From: Bagarius yarrelli
Taxonomy: Eukaryota; Chordata; Actinopteri; Siluriformes; Sisoridae
Direction of reading: 5' to 3'
Length of the DNA: 64,000 nt
Assembly: GCA_005784505.1 (NCBI GenBank)
Contig: VCAZ01000022.1
Span: 2,591,695 to 2,655,694 of the forward strand
Shown here: positions 1-13,600 of the stretch, piece by piece
Position numbering within the stretch: the first letter of the stretch is position 1
Layout: each line of letters starts with the position of its first letter
The notes under the pieces: model-generated
The model's database searches: none
What the model saw: only the letters and a program-made list of their open reading frames with translations
Told to the model about the DNA's origin: nothing
Made by a program: the position numbers and the translations under genes

Positions 1-1211
1 TTTATTTGGATAAAACTGAATGCAAGTTTTTGTTTGTTTTAAATCACAGGAAATGGATTTGCAACACAGACCTTTAGAAAATAACTTGCAGCGAACGGCC
101 CTGCTGCTAAACCGACCAGTTATAAATGAGATCTAGAGAACAATTATCCGTTACGGTACCTTTGTCGCTCTTATTATAACTATTAAAGTACAGTAGTCGT
201 AGTCGTAGCAGCAGCTCACTCTCCTTAAACCCTGTTCTTAAATCTTTCAATCTTTAAAAAGTAAAATTCCTTTTAAATAAAATAATAGCAGTCTTTGCTA
301 CAGTATTAAAGGCAGAAAAGAAATAATAGGTCCTAATATAAGATCATAAGTATGAAAGTTAGTTTCAGTTTTTGGTTTGCATTGACTAAAGGAGCAGCAA
401 GGGCACCAAAATACACCGTTAACGTATTAAAAAAAAAAAAAAACAACTTTAAATTTAGTGTAAATTTAATAACGCCCCATGCATTATTAACAACCTCTAA
501 TTTCCTGTCATGTTTTGTTTAAAGTGCACAGGGTGGCCAACACACAGACAAAAAAACCACTCCTTTTTTCTCGATTCTCAAGCTGTTCTATTATTTCAGT
601 AGATTAAACGACGACGACGACGACGACTCTCCCGAATGGAACTAATAAAACTATCACACTTAAAAGAGAATGTTAGCTTTCAAGCGGATTTTGATCTGTG
701 CTTCGCCGGTGCAAATTAAAAAGAGGCTGTGTGTGTTTGTTCGTGTGTGCTGATGACCCTAACTGACAAGTAAAAGTGCTGGTAAAGACGGTCACGACGT
801 TCCCTGTGAGCTGTGCTCAAAACCACACAGTGGCTTAATTAGCAAACACAGCAGCAAGGCAGATCTGAAAACTTCACAGAAACCAGCAGCCACTTATTTG
901 GATATACGGCTCAAAACCAGTGTTTCTTAAAACTAAAACGACATGTGACAAAACTAACATGTATGAAAGGTGAAAGAGGCTTTGCATCGTCCTTCTGGTG
1001 GAGGTCATGACCAGGCACAGGCAAACTATGGGTTTGGGAGAAATGGTATAAGGCTAACATTGTACACAGCCAAAGGAGGATAATGGAAGAATGGCAACCG
1101 ATGTGTAAAATGGCAAAAATCCATCCTATGTATGGAATTTTGCGATTTAAACCCAAAGTCTCAGATTAGGCAGCGAGTCGGTCCAGCTTGTGTTGAGACT
1201 GAGGGCAGGAA
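1..1211 (-). other. ankrd40: ankrd40 3' UTR
   Basis: Sequence downstream of the ankrd40 stop codon with no coding signal on either strand. On the minus strand an AATAAA hexamer occupies positions 1-6, the very edge of the window, so the UTR probably ends at or just beyond the boundary. A short CGA triplet run lies near 607-627 and a poly-A/T run near 430. The extent is inferred; cDNA would fix it. Confidence 0.5.
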
Positions 1212-4200
1212 CTAGTAGGTGAGTCTTGAAGCTTTCATGTTGTAACAGGGCCGGTCATTTAGCCCACCTGAGCCAGAGAACAAGGACAAGCTTTCCGCCT
1301 TTTCCAAGACCACCTCTAGTTCCTGGAAGTCCTGCAGCCGAGCCACGTCCTTGTCCTGATGCACAAACAAAACATAATAACGAGAATGAGAGGAGGAAAA
1401 AGAATAAAGCTCAACATTAAATGTGCACAACAGTTTGTAGTGTTATTCCTACATAATTACACTAGGAGGATACGAAAAGTGCGGAAGTCTGTATTAAATG
1501 TTCTGGGCTTCTTCTTCTGTTTCTCTTGTACAATTAATGTACGAAGCAAAACACACACACACACCTTTCTGAGCATAGTGTTAGGGAGCTTGCGTATTTT
1601 TTCCACATGTTCAGCGCTAATGTCCAGCTCCCGGCAGCAGACCCGCAACAACGCCCGGTACGTCAGCTCCTGTCTGTCCAGCTCCACCTCGATGAAATCA
1701 TTCTCTCTGGCATGTGGGTTCTGGATTCTCACCTTCAGGACGAGTTCTGATATACGGAGTAAGACAGATTGAGGAAAAAAAAAAATAAATAAGACAACTT
1801 TTATTTCATAGGGGCAGATGGACACAGTGCAACAAATGAGCCAATTGTTTCGTGCTGATCAATATGTGCTTCCAAAACACGTGTTTCTCTATGGTACATA
1901 CCCCGTACATTTACAGGGAAGGTGCTGGTGAAGAAGAAAGGCTGAAAGGCAGGCATTGAGCCACCTGGCTGAGAGCCGTTCAGCTGATGAGGAAGAGACT
2001 GCTGCCGTGTAATGGTGGGGTTGGAGCTTGCACTTGCTGAAGGAAACGGGGCACAAACAGGGCTGTTTTGTGCAAGGTTGTGATTTTGAGCGTAATCATT
2101 ATGGTTGCTGTGATGCACCTCCGCAGAAACCTCCATGGACATGGTCCCATTAGTCACCTGGTTTGGCATGACGTTGCTCGGCTCTACCATGGAGACATAA
2201 GACAATGCCGGCTGGCTTTGGCTGTCCGAGTACAAGCGCTGCTGCTGTTCCTGTACGGGGGATAAAGTGGCTGGCTCTGAAACCACAGCCTCCGAATGGT
2301 CACTGGTTCCGTTCTGGGAAACGTGTCGTGCTATACTCAAGTCGCTCTTATCATTCTTGCAATACACGAAAGGTGGGTTAGACATATAGTTCGGAATAAT
2401 CGGCAACGCTGCTTCCTTTACTTCAGGCTCGTTCTCCTCTTCCTCCACTACAGGAAGGAATGTCACACAGAAATGCGGCTTCATTAAACAGTCAGTTAAA
2501 TAAAACAAAATACAGGTGGTACCTCGACTTACGAGTGTCCCAACTAACAAGTTTTTCAAGATACGAGTTGCACATCTTTATTTAAAAACATGTAAAAAAA
2601 AAAAAATGCTTTGTTCGATTTGGGACCCGGAACGGATTAATGACATTTCAAGTCATTTCAACACGGAAACCTGATTTAACATACGAGTCATTTGAGTTAC
2701 AAGCTCCGTCACAGAACAAATTAAACTCGTACGTCAAGGCACCGGTGTAACTGTCTTAGAAAATCTAGGTGGAATTGACTTTACCGGACATAATGATTAC
2801 TATGAACTAGAGGGATATATATATTCCAGCTGTATGTAGTAATTTGAGAAAATTATAGCCACCTACTCGGAGGAACATATGAGTCAGCTTTTCATATTCC
2901 TCAAACATGACATTACTAAAAGCTGCTCGGGTGACAAAAGGACACTGCTGCACAAATAAGGACAAGTATTTAGAAATGAACTACATACCTCCAAGCAGTC
3001 TTTTGATCTCAGCCTTGGAGGTCAACTGCACGGCTAACTCCTCTTTTGCGGTGAGAATTTCTTTGTCAGCGCCAGAATTCAGAAGATACGCCACTATGTG
3101 TTTGTGGTTTCTCTTGCATGCCCAGTGTAAACATGTCCTAGGTAGAAAAATATTTTTAACCACAGTTAAAGTCCTGCGTCACCGCCTTCTGGTATTTTGG
3201 AATATGACAGGTCGTTTCTCCAGAAGACTCATTAGATAGAAAAAAAAAAAAAGTGTCCATTGTATGTGCATGTGTCAGAATCCTGAACATCTTATTGATA
3301 TTCTAACCTCTAGTATCAGAAAATATTTCAAACGCTAAACTGATTAAATAAGGCCCTCAGTGTGTGTGCGCGCGTGTCGAATGACTTCCTCCTCCGCTCC
3401 TGACACATCCCGTCATCATGTCAGACAATATAAAATAAGGCCGCCTTTGGCTTCGAATTCTTTGCATTTTTAGCTATTTTAAAAGTTTTTAAAGTTATTT
3501 TTTTACTACTTTTAAGTGTTGCTACTGTTTTTCCTCATACTATAAATCAAGACATCACGCACTGTTTTTTTTATTTTTTATTTTATTATTCAGATATAGA
3601 CTAGATTGTATTATATTGCTCATGGGAACCAATATTCTTCCCATCGACCAATCTCAGCTCACTAATTAATATATATATATATATTTATTTTATTTTCCCC
3701 AGCTGAGCGCCACTTTCTCATTTTAACCTCCAGTTTTTCCTGTATTTACATAAAAGCAAAGTAAGCTGATCTTTACAGAACACTTTTCCAAAAAACCCTA
3801 TTACACATCCAGCGAGTATTTTTCCTGCAGTCAGTCACAGTACTACAAAATCCATCAGCGGTTTCAGCTCCTCATTGCAATAATATTTACTCACTTCATA
3901 TTTGCATAAAATGTGAAACTTGGACATCACCGGTCATCTTATATTTACTTTTACAGCATTTGGCAGAAGCCCTTTAACCAGAACGACTCACATTTATCAC
4001 TTATACAACTGATCAATTAGGGTTTAAGGGTCTTTCTCAGGGGCCCAGCAGTGGTTACTTGGTGGTGCTGGGAATCAAACCCAGATCTTCCAATTAGCAG
4101 TCCAACACCTTAACCACTTCCCCATTTTATTATCACGTGACCGTCTGTCTGTGTAAATATATATATATTTTTTTAAAACAAACAATGAGAATACTTCATT

Positions 4201-4679
4201 ATAATGTACTATTTAATATAATGGAAAACAAAAGATTTTTTACTTTTTATTATGCAAGAAAAATCCGTGCATTACAGCCTAAAACAATTTATTATTCACT
4301 TAATATATAATAACATCAAGGGGGAAAACAACCAAAGAAACCCCGAGAGCGGAAGCAGGTTAACGGAAGCAGCACACCGCTAGCCGGCTAGTCTTTGGGT
4401 GTAGCTCATATTGATTGCATTTCCAGCGCAAAAAAAAAAAAGCTTTAAGCTCTCGGGAAATTTAGCACACCCAGATTGTTAAACTTGATAAACCATACGA
4501 GCACAAACAAATTCCACAGTGGGTTTTGACCCCATAACCTACCATCCATTGATTTCATTTTGCGAGTTGATGTTTACTCCGCTTTCCACTAAAGTCCGCA
4601 CTTCGTCGAGGTCTCCGATTGCACTCGCTTCTCTTAAGCGCTCCTGGAGTTCTTTATCCGGAGACAACGTGGACATCAT
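1212..4679 (-). CDS. ankrd40: Ankyrin repeat domain-containing protein 40, five exons, complete
   Basis: Coding exons in transcript order are 4543-4679, 2989-3137, 1902-2447, 1565-1746 and 1212-1355, joining in frame to 385 residues (human ANKRD40 is about 368). The start is the first of two adjacent ATGs at 4677-4679. Exons 1-2 encode the ankyrin region (about residues 8-92), with NGWTCLHWACKRNH and LLNSGADKEIL. Exon 3 is a low-complexity Ser/Gln/Pro/Asn linker opening with an acidic EEEENE run and ending in the conserved PAFQPFFFTSTFPVN. Exons 4-5 hold the most conserved part, with ENDFIEVELDRQELTY, EKIRKLPN, KDKDVARLQDFQELE and the terminal KASRLTY. The family's molecular role is poorly known; ankyrin repeats suggest protein binding. 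Intron 2 carries a small TA-flanked transposon. All splice sites are GT-AG. Identification is from remembered family sequence, not a search. Confidence 0.95.
2513..2747. mobile_element. Short TA-flanked inverted-repeat transposon (MITE) in ankrd40 intron 2
   Basis: The left end reads CAGGTGGTACCTCGACTTAC and the right end, read on the other strand, CACCGGTGCCTTGACGTACG. They are imperfect inverted repeats that share the inner TACGAGT. TA dinucleotides flank both sides (2511-2512 and 2748-2749), as expected for the Tc1/mariner superfamily. The element is about 235 bp and has no transposase frame. Confidence 0.7.
3945..4124 (-). mobile_element. tRNA-derived SINE-like element (family B)
   Basis: On the minus strand this carries the family hallmarks seen repeatedly in the window: a GGTTAAGG-type head, a B-box-like segment with GGGTTTGATTCCCAG, the CACCACCAAG and CAGCAGTGG-like body, and a tail related to GGCAAATGC. 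It lies in ankrd40 intron 1. Confidence 0.6.
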
Positions 4680-5130
4680 TTAACTAAATGTCTAGACTTT
4701 CATACGAACTACTTAATTAAATGTCCCCGTGTACAGAAGACGAGCTTCCCCCAAATAGAACCACCAAACACCGCGGACGCTCGCCGTCATCCGTTTACAG
4801 CGCGATGTTGTCGTTGTCGTTGTCGTCGTTTTAGGCTAACGGATAGCAATACGGCTAAAAATCCTACCTGTAAACGTAGAAACGATTCAGAAAAGCTTAT
4901 ATGTAGACGACAGAAATCAATAACTATATTAATTTACTTGCTGAAGCTTAATGTTTCAAAAATACCGCCTCGTCGAGCAAAGAAGTCCTCTTTCGGTAGT
5001 AAGCACTCGTTTCGTTATGGGGGTCACTTTTAGGTGTAACAACAAAGAGGACGATAAATAAGGTTCCTACATGGATATATTTTGCTTATAGAAATGATGA
5101 TAATAATAATAATAATAATAGCATATTATT

Positions 5131-5184
<54 letters not shown>

Positions 5185-6310
5185 TACAGGCTCAAAATTT
5201 GGAATATATATAAATAAATAATATATTTTTAAAGGAGTTAATTTTTTTTTCTGTTTCTTAAGCCGTTGGCATGACATTACACTATATAGGCAAAAGTATT
5301 ATCTTCATAGAGCTCAGTGTTTTTTTGGTGCACCACCCCATGCAGACCTCTACAATAGATTTATTTATTTACCTTAAACCCAAAATCAAAAAGGTTTAAA
5401 TTTATTCTTTTAATATGATTTGTTTGCATTGTTATTTAATCAAAAAAACCTTTGTGTGTGTACACATTTGCATTTATATATACACACACACACATTTAAA
5501 CATTTGTTTAATTAGATTACTAAATTCTTGCATGTAATATTTCAATGAATCTTATTACAAACCCTGAGTTTCTTTTCTTTTTGTTGTTAAACTTGTTTAC
5601 GGCACATATTTAGTATAGAGATGCAAAGACAGCTAGTAAACGTCAGTAGAATTTTATTAATATTTTGTGAATATAGTCGGAACCATTGTTAAGTGTTTTT
5701 ACATAAACATACACCATTCATACCCTGTTTCCCCCCCCCCATCTATTTATTGCCAGGCAACCACTTTTGCCTTCAGAGGAATTTGTACCAAGCAATATGT
5801 CTATTTGGAAGTATTCCCGTTCACATCAGAGAGTTCTACACATCATTGTTGGGTTTAGTAGAAGTGGTGTACAAGAGCAGAGTCCTAATCCTAATCTATA
5901 TGCACAGACACACAACACATTCTAACAGGATTGGTAAAACACCCCAGGATCTAAAATAATGACTTGGATAACATCATTGAACCCCTTTTTTAATACCATA
6001 TGTTTTTTTAATACAAACCCTGCTTTTATTGCTGTTTTCTGGAGGGTCAGGGTTTGGTATTCAATATGTTGCATTTATGTTGCCCTCCTATGGACAGTAC
6101 TGTCAAGAATCACTGTGATCCCTGATCAGGAATATTTACCCCAGAAATGGACTATTGCGACTTTGATCTCGAGTGTTAGTATTCAGCAGTTTTACCGACC
6201 CACCAAACGTCTAAGAAAAACATGAGAAATGATTCTAATCACGCCACTGTATACAGATTTTAATTGTTTGTTTACCAAGGGTGATTTTACTGGCTAGTTT
6301 GTGTAAGATC
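4680..6310. other. Intergenic stretch between ankrd40 5' end and TOM1-like 3' end
   Basis: The first 250 bases beside the ankrd40 start are relatively CpG-rich and should hold its promoter. No TATA box is evident. At 5097-5183 a TAA-repeat run passes into about 17 ATC triplets. The rest is AT-rich with no recognisable gene. Confidence 0.5.
5097..5183. repeat. Compound TAA/ATC trinucleotide microsatellite
   Basis: TAA units run from about 5097 to 5120 and ATC units from 5131 to 5183, with a ten-base interruption. The antisense reading makes an apparent poly-Asp frame that is not a gene. Confidence 0.95.
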
Positions 6311-7696
6311 ACAGACATCAACAGTAAACTTTATTTATATATAAAATTTATTACAACAAAAAACACCAGTTTAGACATTTTTTTTAAACATTTTATTAAA
6401 GTACTGTAACATACAATATTTTCTAACATTGTACAAAAAAAATTTAAACTATAAAAAGTTTGTACACTGCCATCACCCCAGTTGAACTCTTAATCTCTTT
6501 TCAGCTGGACTAAAAATCACCATTGTGCAGGTCTGGCCCATAATTACTTATTAGTTAACCAATGAAACTTTTATTTTGGACAACAATGAGTGTAATTTGT
6601 GTATCGTTTTTAAAAGACACCTATCTACAAACAATGAATAACGCCTGCCCCGTTACCTTTTGGAAATGATAACATTAGGTAAGGACAAAGTCGAATAACA
6701 CTTCTTTTAGAAGAAGGACATAAAGGATAACAGATTTAATCTGCCGGGATGTATAAATAAACATGCAGAATGCAAACCAGTTAGCCGGCTAGTAAACAGT
6801 TTTTAGATTTGCCCCACACATGGGATTTTAGAATCAGAATCATGAGGCCTAAAAGATCTATTGTATGCAACCTGCCCAACATTGTGGTCAGGGAATGTTA
6901 CATACGAGATATCCATACAGTTTATGACCATGTGACCCTATTCTTTATACCCAACACTAGCCCAGTATAAAGAATAAGGTCACAGACACGAAATCATTTA
7001 GACACTCACCTAGAGCTCTAAAAAATACAGAACAGCATATTATATTATATATGACATTAAGGAATAGTGGAGATCTAAATAAGTAGGGAGTGACAGAGGC
7101 TATTATACAGTTTATAAGCATTCCTAATCAATTTCAGATTTAAATGCAATTTATTAAAAATGCAGCAATTTTGATCATGCATCTGTTTAAAAGCAGCATT
7201 TTAACTCCTTGGTTGCTATGGTACCATTTAGACTGAGCCTAGATGTGATAAGGTGCTGCAAATGACAATGAATAGAGTTGGCAACCATTATCATACACCT
7301 CTCACATCCACATCCATCAATCCACTTAGTTGAGAAAAATGAAGGTAACCCACCAACCCGATCTTAGGTTTGACCCAAAGTGAACGTGCAGTGCTATTTA
7401 TGTTTGTAAAAACGTAAAATAAGTTATACATGTAAAATAAAGTCATTTTGCTGCTTAGCAAAAGGATTGCAAAACTTTTGGGCATCAATAATGCTCACAT
7501 CGAGGATAAAAACAAATAGAAACCCACAGTATGAACTGGATTATATCGCAGTGACCCCATAGTCTAAAATGTGCGGCGAAGACAGATGATAGAGCACCTT
7601 ACGAATAAATTATAAATTCCCTCACATAAAGCAGAATGGCACAAACCAGTTCACTTGCCATACTACAGATCGTTGATAGTGAACGACTGTAAAGAA
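6310..7696 (-). other. 3' UTR of the TOM1-like gene
   Basis: Non-coding sequence after the TOM1-like stop. An AATAAA polyadenylation hexamer on the minus strand at 6330-6335 gives a probable 3' end near 6310. A 19-base-pair near-perfect inverted repeat with a 16-base loop lies at 6931-6984. No open frame here looks real. Confidence 0.6.
6330..6335 (-). terminator. Polyadenylation hexamer AATAAA, TOM1-like gene
   Basis: TTTATT on the plus strand reads AATAAA on the coding strand, about 1.36 kb after the stop codon, a normal 3' UTR length. Inferred from the motif only. Confidence 0.5.
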
Positions 7697-10600
7697 CTAT
7701 GGTCGTGAGGGCATGTGGTCATTCGGTGAAGGTTTCATGGATGGAAGACTATCGGCTGCTTTCGCTCTTCCTGCCAGAAACTTATCAAACTCTGTAGAAA
7801 AATCAACGAGAGAATCAAGGCACTGTACTGTAAAGCTTCGTGTTTTTGTTCTTTTGTTCATCAATTGATACCGTTTTAAAATTGTAATCCCTGTTCGATG
7901 CCAAATTACATTGCACTAAAAATAAACAACATGAATATAAAGATAATATTCTGGAAAAAAAAAAGCATACCTTTACTAGTGACCCCCTCATCTACCAAAT
8001 CATCATCCTGCATCACAGAAACAAGAAAAAAAAATGTTGTATGCTCCAAATATCCAAAAACAAGTCACATGACATGCTGAAAACATATTAAAAGTCTTGT
8101 TTAGCACCATAAAAACAATGCTTTCTCCCTTTTTTCCTGTTTGCAAATATAAAAGAAGTCTAAAATGGAATGGGTTTCCACAGGTTATAAAACAGTCATA
8201 AAAAATCTTCTAAAAGATCTTTATATACAGTGATGGCCAAAATTATCGGCACCCTTGCAATTCTGGTATCTTTATTTACCAATCGAACAATCTTTCGTCA
8301 TAATTTGTCATTAATTTTGCTTTTCTATCCACGTCCAGGGAGATTAGCTACAGTGCCATGGGCTGTGAATTTCTTTATGATCTTGCACACAGTGGACACA
8401 GGAAAGTTAAGAGCTCCTTAAATGGACTTGGGGTCTTGAGATTGATTCCTTTTTTCCACAGTTTTTTCCCCCTCACAACTCTTTACACGTCTTTCTTTTC
8501 TTCATGCCCGGTGTGAGGCACAACACAAAAGGTTGAGTCAACTTTTCTCTATTTTTACTGGCTGCAGATGTGATTACTATATTACCCACATCTGTTTCTT
8601 GCTAGAAAAGTTACAGGAGCATCACATGCCTGAAAAGCAATTATTTCTTACAATTATGACCAAGGTGCCAATAATTTTGTCCAGTCCATTTTTAAGGTAA
8701 CTTTTTTTAACAAAAACATGGAATGTTGGACTCAACACTTTGATTTACATAATGAAACAAGGGCAAACAGATACTGGATGCAAAAAAAATAAAAAAATAA
8801 GGTGGCTTGCGACACTCTGGTAGACAGGACATGATGTGCGTTTATTCAGAATATACTATACAATTTTTTTTTGATGTTTATACATATGATAGCAGGATAA
8901 TAATGCATAATGTATGTTAAGTCAGTTGGGATACATCAGAGATGCAGCTTAAGACTTACATCATCCACATCTAGCCACTGTTCAATATTTTCCATTACTT
9001 CATTCTGATTGACAGGAATCTAAAGGCAAAAACAGCACAAAATACAACAATGCTGTTACTGCTGGATGGTAAAAAAAATCATTAACACACAGGTTTTACA
9101 ATATTAATATCTAAGAGAAAGAAAGAAAAAGCCACCCATAATTCCTAATTCTATTAAAACAAAGAATATGGTTTGTCTTGCAGCGAAAGCAAATGTAATA
9201 GTTATTAAAAGGAGAGAATTACCACCTGCCACCGAAAAGCATTTACAGCACATAAAAAGATCTGCTCAACTGCACTTTGCATTTTAAAATGAATCCAATT
9301 TAGCCACCACTAATAGAAACCACATAGAAAATACCCCATTATCAAAATCCAAAAGCATGCACACGACCCACCATTCCCTTTTCCACCATCCAATAAAACT
9401 GGGGGGAGGAGCCAAGGAGGGTGGAGTCAGAGTTGTTTTCCTTCACATAGACAGACAGGTTTTTCAGCCTCGGGTAGAAATGTTAGAACGATTGCTATAC
9501 TAAAGACTTCTGCATTACGGCATTAAATAAATAGGTTACCCTTATGCAAGTTACTAAAACACTTAAACTACAATATGTGTGTTTCATGATACAAGTATTA
9601 AAATGTAAGTCAGTGCTGCTCACCCCTCCAGCAGTGCGAACCTCACTGTATCCTGATGCCAGTTCATCTGCTACAGCGCTTTCCTGACTCTCCCTGACAC
9701 AAAACATAAGCATAGCAGTTTTTTTTTTTAAACACAATTTGCTCCACTTTGGTTAAAAAGCTAAAAAGTTATAAATTTTTTTTAATATTTTACCCATTTC
9801 TCTGAATAACGCCCTTCTCGTTTGTACCTGCAGAAGACCATCATAAGATGCACCATCATTTAAAGAAGATAATCAGTGACAAGGTTACAAAAATGAAGCA
9901 ATATTTCTTCTAACGAGTGTTTTTCATAATGGTAAATATATAAAGAGAAGGATTTTACAAGGTCGTGCTCATAAAAAAAACACTGAATATTATCTATAAG
10001 AATATATCTATAAGGGTTACTTTCAAAATGTATGTGTCTGTCTTGTCTTTAAAAAGGGTTTCCTCAAGACGCAAAATGTCTCTCTTTGTAATGCCACGCT
10101 ATGCCAAACGTTATATTGCGTTTTTGTACAGCATGGACGGTTTCTATAATTGCGACGTGACAGTGGTGGTATTAAGGAGGTACATCAGTCGGTAAATCCC
10201 TACTAAAAGGCCCAGCTACTAAATGCACCGCCCACCACTGAAAAAGAGCTAAATAACAGTACTTACTCAGACAAGCCATGTGATTTGACAGACTACTGAC
10301 AGGCTCACACACAGGAGGAGTTTCCAGATGGGACTGGCTTTCTGGTTTAAAGGGAGCTTCTAGGTCAATGAGATTGACACCCTGAATGATATCAATAAAA
10401 AATAAATAGTAATAATAATAATAATAATCAATAATAATAATAATCTACTACTACTACTACTAATAAATAATAATATAATAATATCTAATAATAATACTAA
10501 TAATAATAATTCCCACATCAAATGGTGACTGAGATTAATTTACAAACAACATTAAATTAAACATGATTACCGATTGTTCAGAATTCTGCCTGTTGTGCTG

Positions 10601-13600
10601 CTGCTCAAAACTGGAAACCAAATAAGTGTCAATGAGCAACCACTGACATTTGGATAAAAATTACAACAAATGCTTTATTAGAATCTTCAACAGCTTAAAA
10701 ACTTAATCAGACAAAGTTTATTTAATATTAAATAGATAGAATTATTACGCATCATGTCTTTAAATTATCATCCAATAATGAGGTTCTTTAAACACGGTCT
10801 AACCTGTGATATTCTGTAAAGGTTGTGTTTATGCCATCATTAGCAAGCAGCAGCTGTTCTACCAGCTTCTCATCAGTTACTCTGGGAATGAGGTGAACGA
10901 TTTGGTCCTGCTTCTGTTTACATGTGAAGTACAACTGCTACTGACAAGAACAGTAAAAACAACCAAGTGGCACAGTTTTTACTGCTATCTACATGGAAAA
11001 GTATTGCTTAAGCACCAGAATGATTCCAGCTTTGTTTTAAACCTTCTCTTACCTTCAGGAGTTCTGCATTTGACTGAGGATTGCACTCGGAATTCATTTG
11101 AGTCATTATTTCTGACATTACTTTAAGGTTACTTTGGACCGTTTCCAGGTCGGACGTCAACTTTTTTACCTGCAAATAAAAATACATGAAAGCAGTTCAT
11201 CACTAAAAAAAAATAATAACAACATTTGACTAAGGTAATTAGCAAAATATATATTACACTGCATAAAAAGATACATACAGATGTATACATCGGTCTGCTA
11301 ATTTAATCCGACTCTGTAGCTACGTTTATTTACTACGAATTAAAATCGGTGGAAATAGACCAGTTGGGGGCACCAGTAAGCAGAATTTATTTAGACCGGT
11401 ACATTTTCACCAAAAAGGCAACATTTAACCAACAACACAACTTATGTTTTCAATCCTTTTACACACTTTGGGGATAAAATAAGGAAATGCATCTCACTTT
11501 AGTACCCAACCTCACTAAGCAACCACAGCTACCATTCAAATTCTCATGGTAGGTTTTCTAATTAATGTAATATAATACGGTACACCTATAGGTAATTTTA
11601 TACAAATCACATGGTAAATAAATGAGTTTTTTTTTTTTTTTCTTAAACACCAGGGGTACAAGGTGGGATACACCATAGACAGGATTCCAATCTATTACAG
11701 GGGCACAAACGATACACTGTAGACAATTTATAGATATTACAACGCACATCTTAGATTACGGAAGGACAGGGAGAACATGCAAAGAACAGGCATAACTCAA
11801 ACCCCCTAATGCAAACAAGATCATTCTTAAGCCAACCTATGTCCTGTCAAAAAAAAGTTTTAATGTTTAAAGAGACAAAAGTATAAAGGTTTAGGTTCTC
11901 CTGGTGCTCTGTGGGTAAAACAGCATAAGCCTTATCCTTTGGATTACCATAGCACCTGTACAGGTGGAAAGAGCCTTTAAGAAAACTAAAAATAATGTAT
12001 TTTACTGTCAAAAATTAGTTACAAACATAGAAAACATTTAATTAATTATCTTTTGCATGCAATTTACCATTAGTTAATATCACATTAAAGGTAAACAGTT
12101 TTTTTGGTAAAGTACTACAGTATATCGGGGTTTTTTTCAAACAGCTTTTTTCCCCCATATATTAAGGATGACGGATTTTCCTGTAATAATAATTAAAAAA
12201 AAAAAAACTGTTGGAAAATTATTAGAAAGCCATGTGTGTGTTGAATAATTCTTTTTTTTAACAATTATTTAAAAAAAAAAAATGTAGATAGTTGTTATTT
12301 TAATTAATTTTTCAAAAACACTTTTAAATGACTTGTTGCTAGTGTCACTAGGTGTGTGTCTGATACCTGCTCAGATGATAAAGTAATTGGACCCTCTGTG
12401 TTCTGCAAGGGGGGGTTTGCCTGCTGTTGGATCTGAGCTTGTGGTGTGGATGAGACAGGAGCTTCGCATCCAGGATCAGATAAAAACCGCTACAGGGTTG
12501 GGTAGTGAGATGGATTTAGCAAGAAGAGAAACATGGACCAAAACATGCACCAATGGTCAAACAGGAATACATGCTTAATCATTGTACCCGCTGGAGTTAT
12601 TTTAAAAAATCTATATATTTTTTTTAATTTCATAGTTTCCAAATGTACCTTGCTAGGGGTGTGTATTGGGCTAAGCACCTCAGCCACAGGAAACTTTGTT
12701 CCTTTCCTTCTGAGCTCTTCATACACACAAACTACACCAGTTAAATCCGGGGAGCTACGGAACGCATCGGCCCAGGCCTGGAGAAGAGAAAGAGAAAGTG
12801 ATTTGACACATCCAGCCCTTTATGCGGCATGACATTGTTAAAACAAACCCGGAGTAAGATCATTCACATGTCATTAATTATTGCTGGTATCTAAATTTTT
12901 TCTTGCAGACATGCACAGTGAGAACTTCCTTACTGTTACATAAAACATCTAACATTGATACCTGTATAATTGTCAGTATTTTGTCATGAACAACCAAAGG
13001 GGGCTGATTTCTTGGTAAAATGGTTCGAACCAAAACCCCTTCGACAAAATCTTTAGAAGACACTAGGGCATGGAACCTGTAGCCACAGTTTTTCACACAG
13101 GTCTCCAGAACCTTTGAAACCATCAAAGTGGAAAATGTTATTATAGAAATCACAGTGACTGTAATACAATACATATATGCATCATTGTACTTTACCACCA
13201 CAATTAACTCATAACACATAAAGCTACACATAATAACAACGGTGTCTGAATATGAATATTATGCTCAAACGTTAACTATGTACAACAGATATTTAACAAA
13301 GCAATATAAAAGCAAGCTACCCACTGTTAACGCTTGCATGACCTCTTTAAAATTCTTATTCCCCACAATCCTCTTTTTTATTGCTCTGACTGCATCTTTG
13401 GGACTAAAAACACAAACAAGAAGTTAACAAGAATAAAATACATCACACATTCTAACATGTTATGTGGTGTGGGTGTTGTAAAATTACTACACACACACCC
13501 ATCTTCTGTCTCGCAGATCATGTCGCAGATCTCCATATTGAGTCCCCAGTCTTCTGAGTGCAAACTGGTGGCAAATTCTACAACACACACATGCACAAAG

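Noticed and set aside
5086..5277. Open frame encoding a poly-Asp protein on the minus strand
   Set aside because: It is only the translation of the ATC trinucleotide repeat, with no conserved sequence on either side.
10849..10919. A shorter form of TOM1-like exon 8 beginning at AAACAG/AAGCAG
   Set aside because: It would delete about nine GAT-domain residues. The upstream acceptor CAGTAG/CAG restores the family length and aligns QLYFTCKQKQ with the expected helix.
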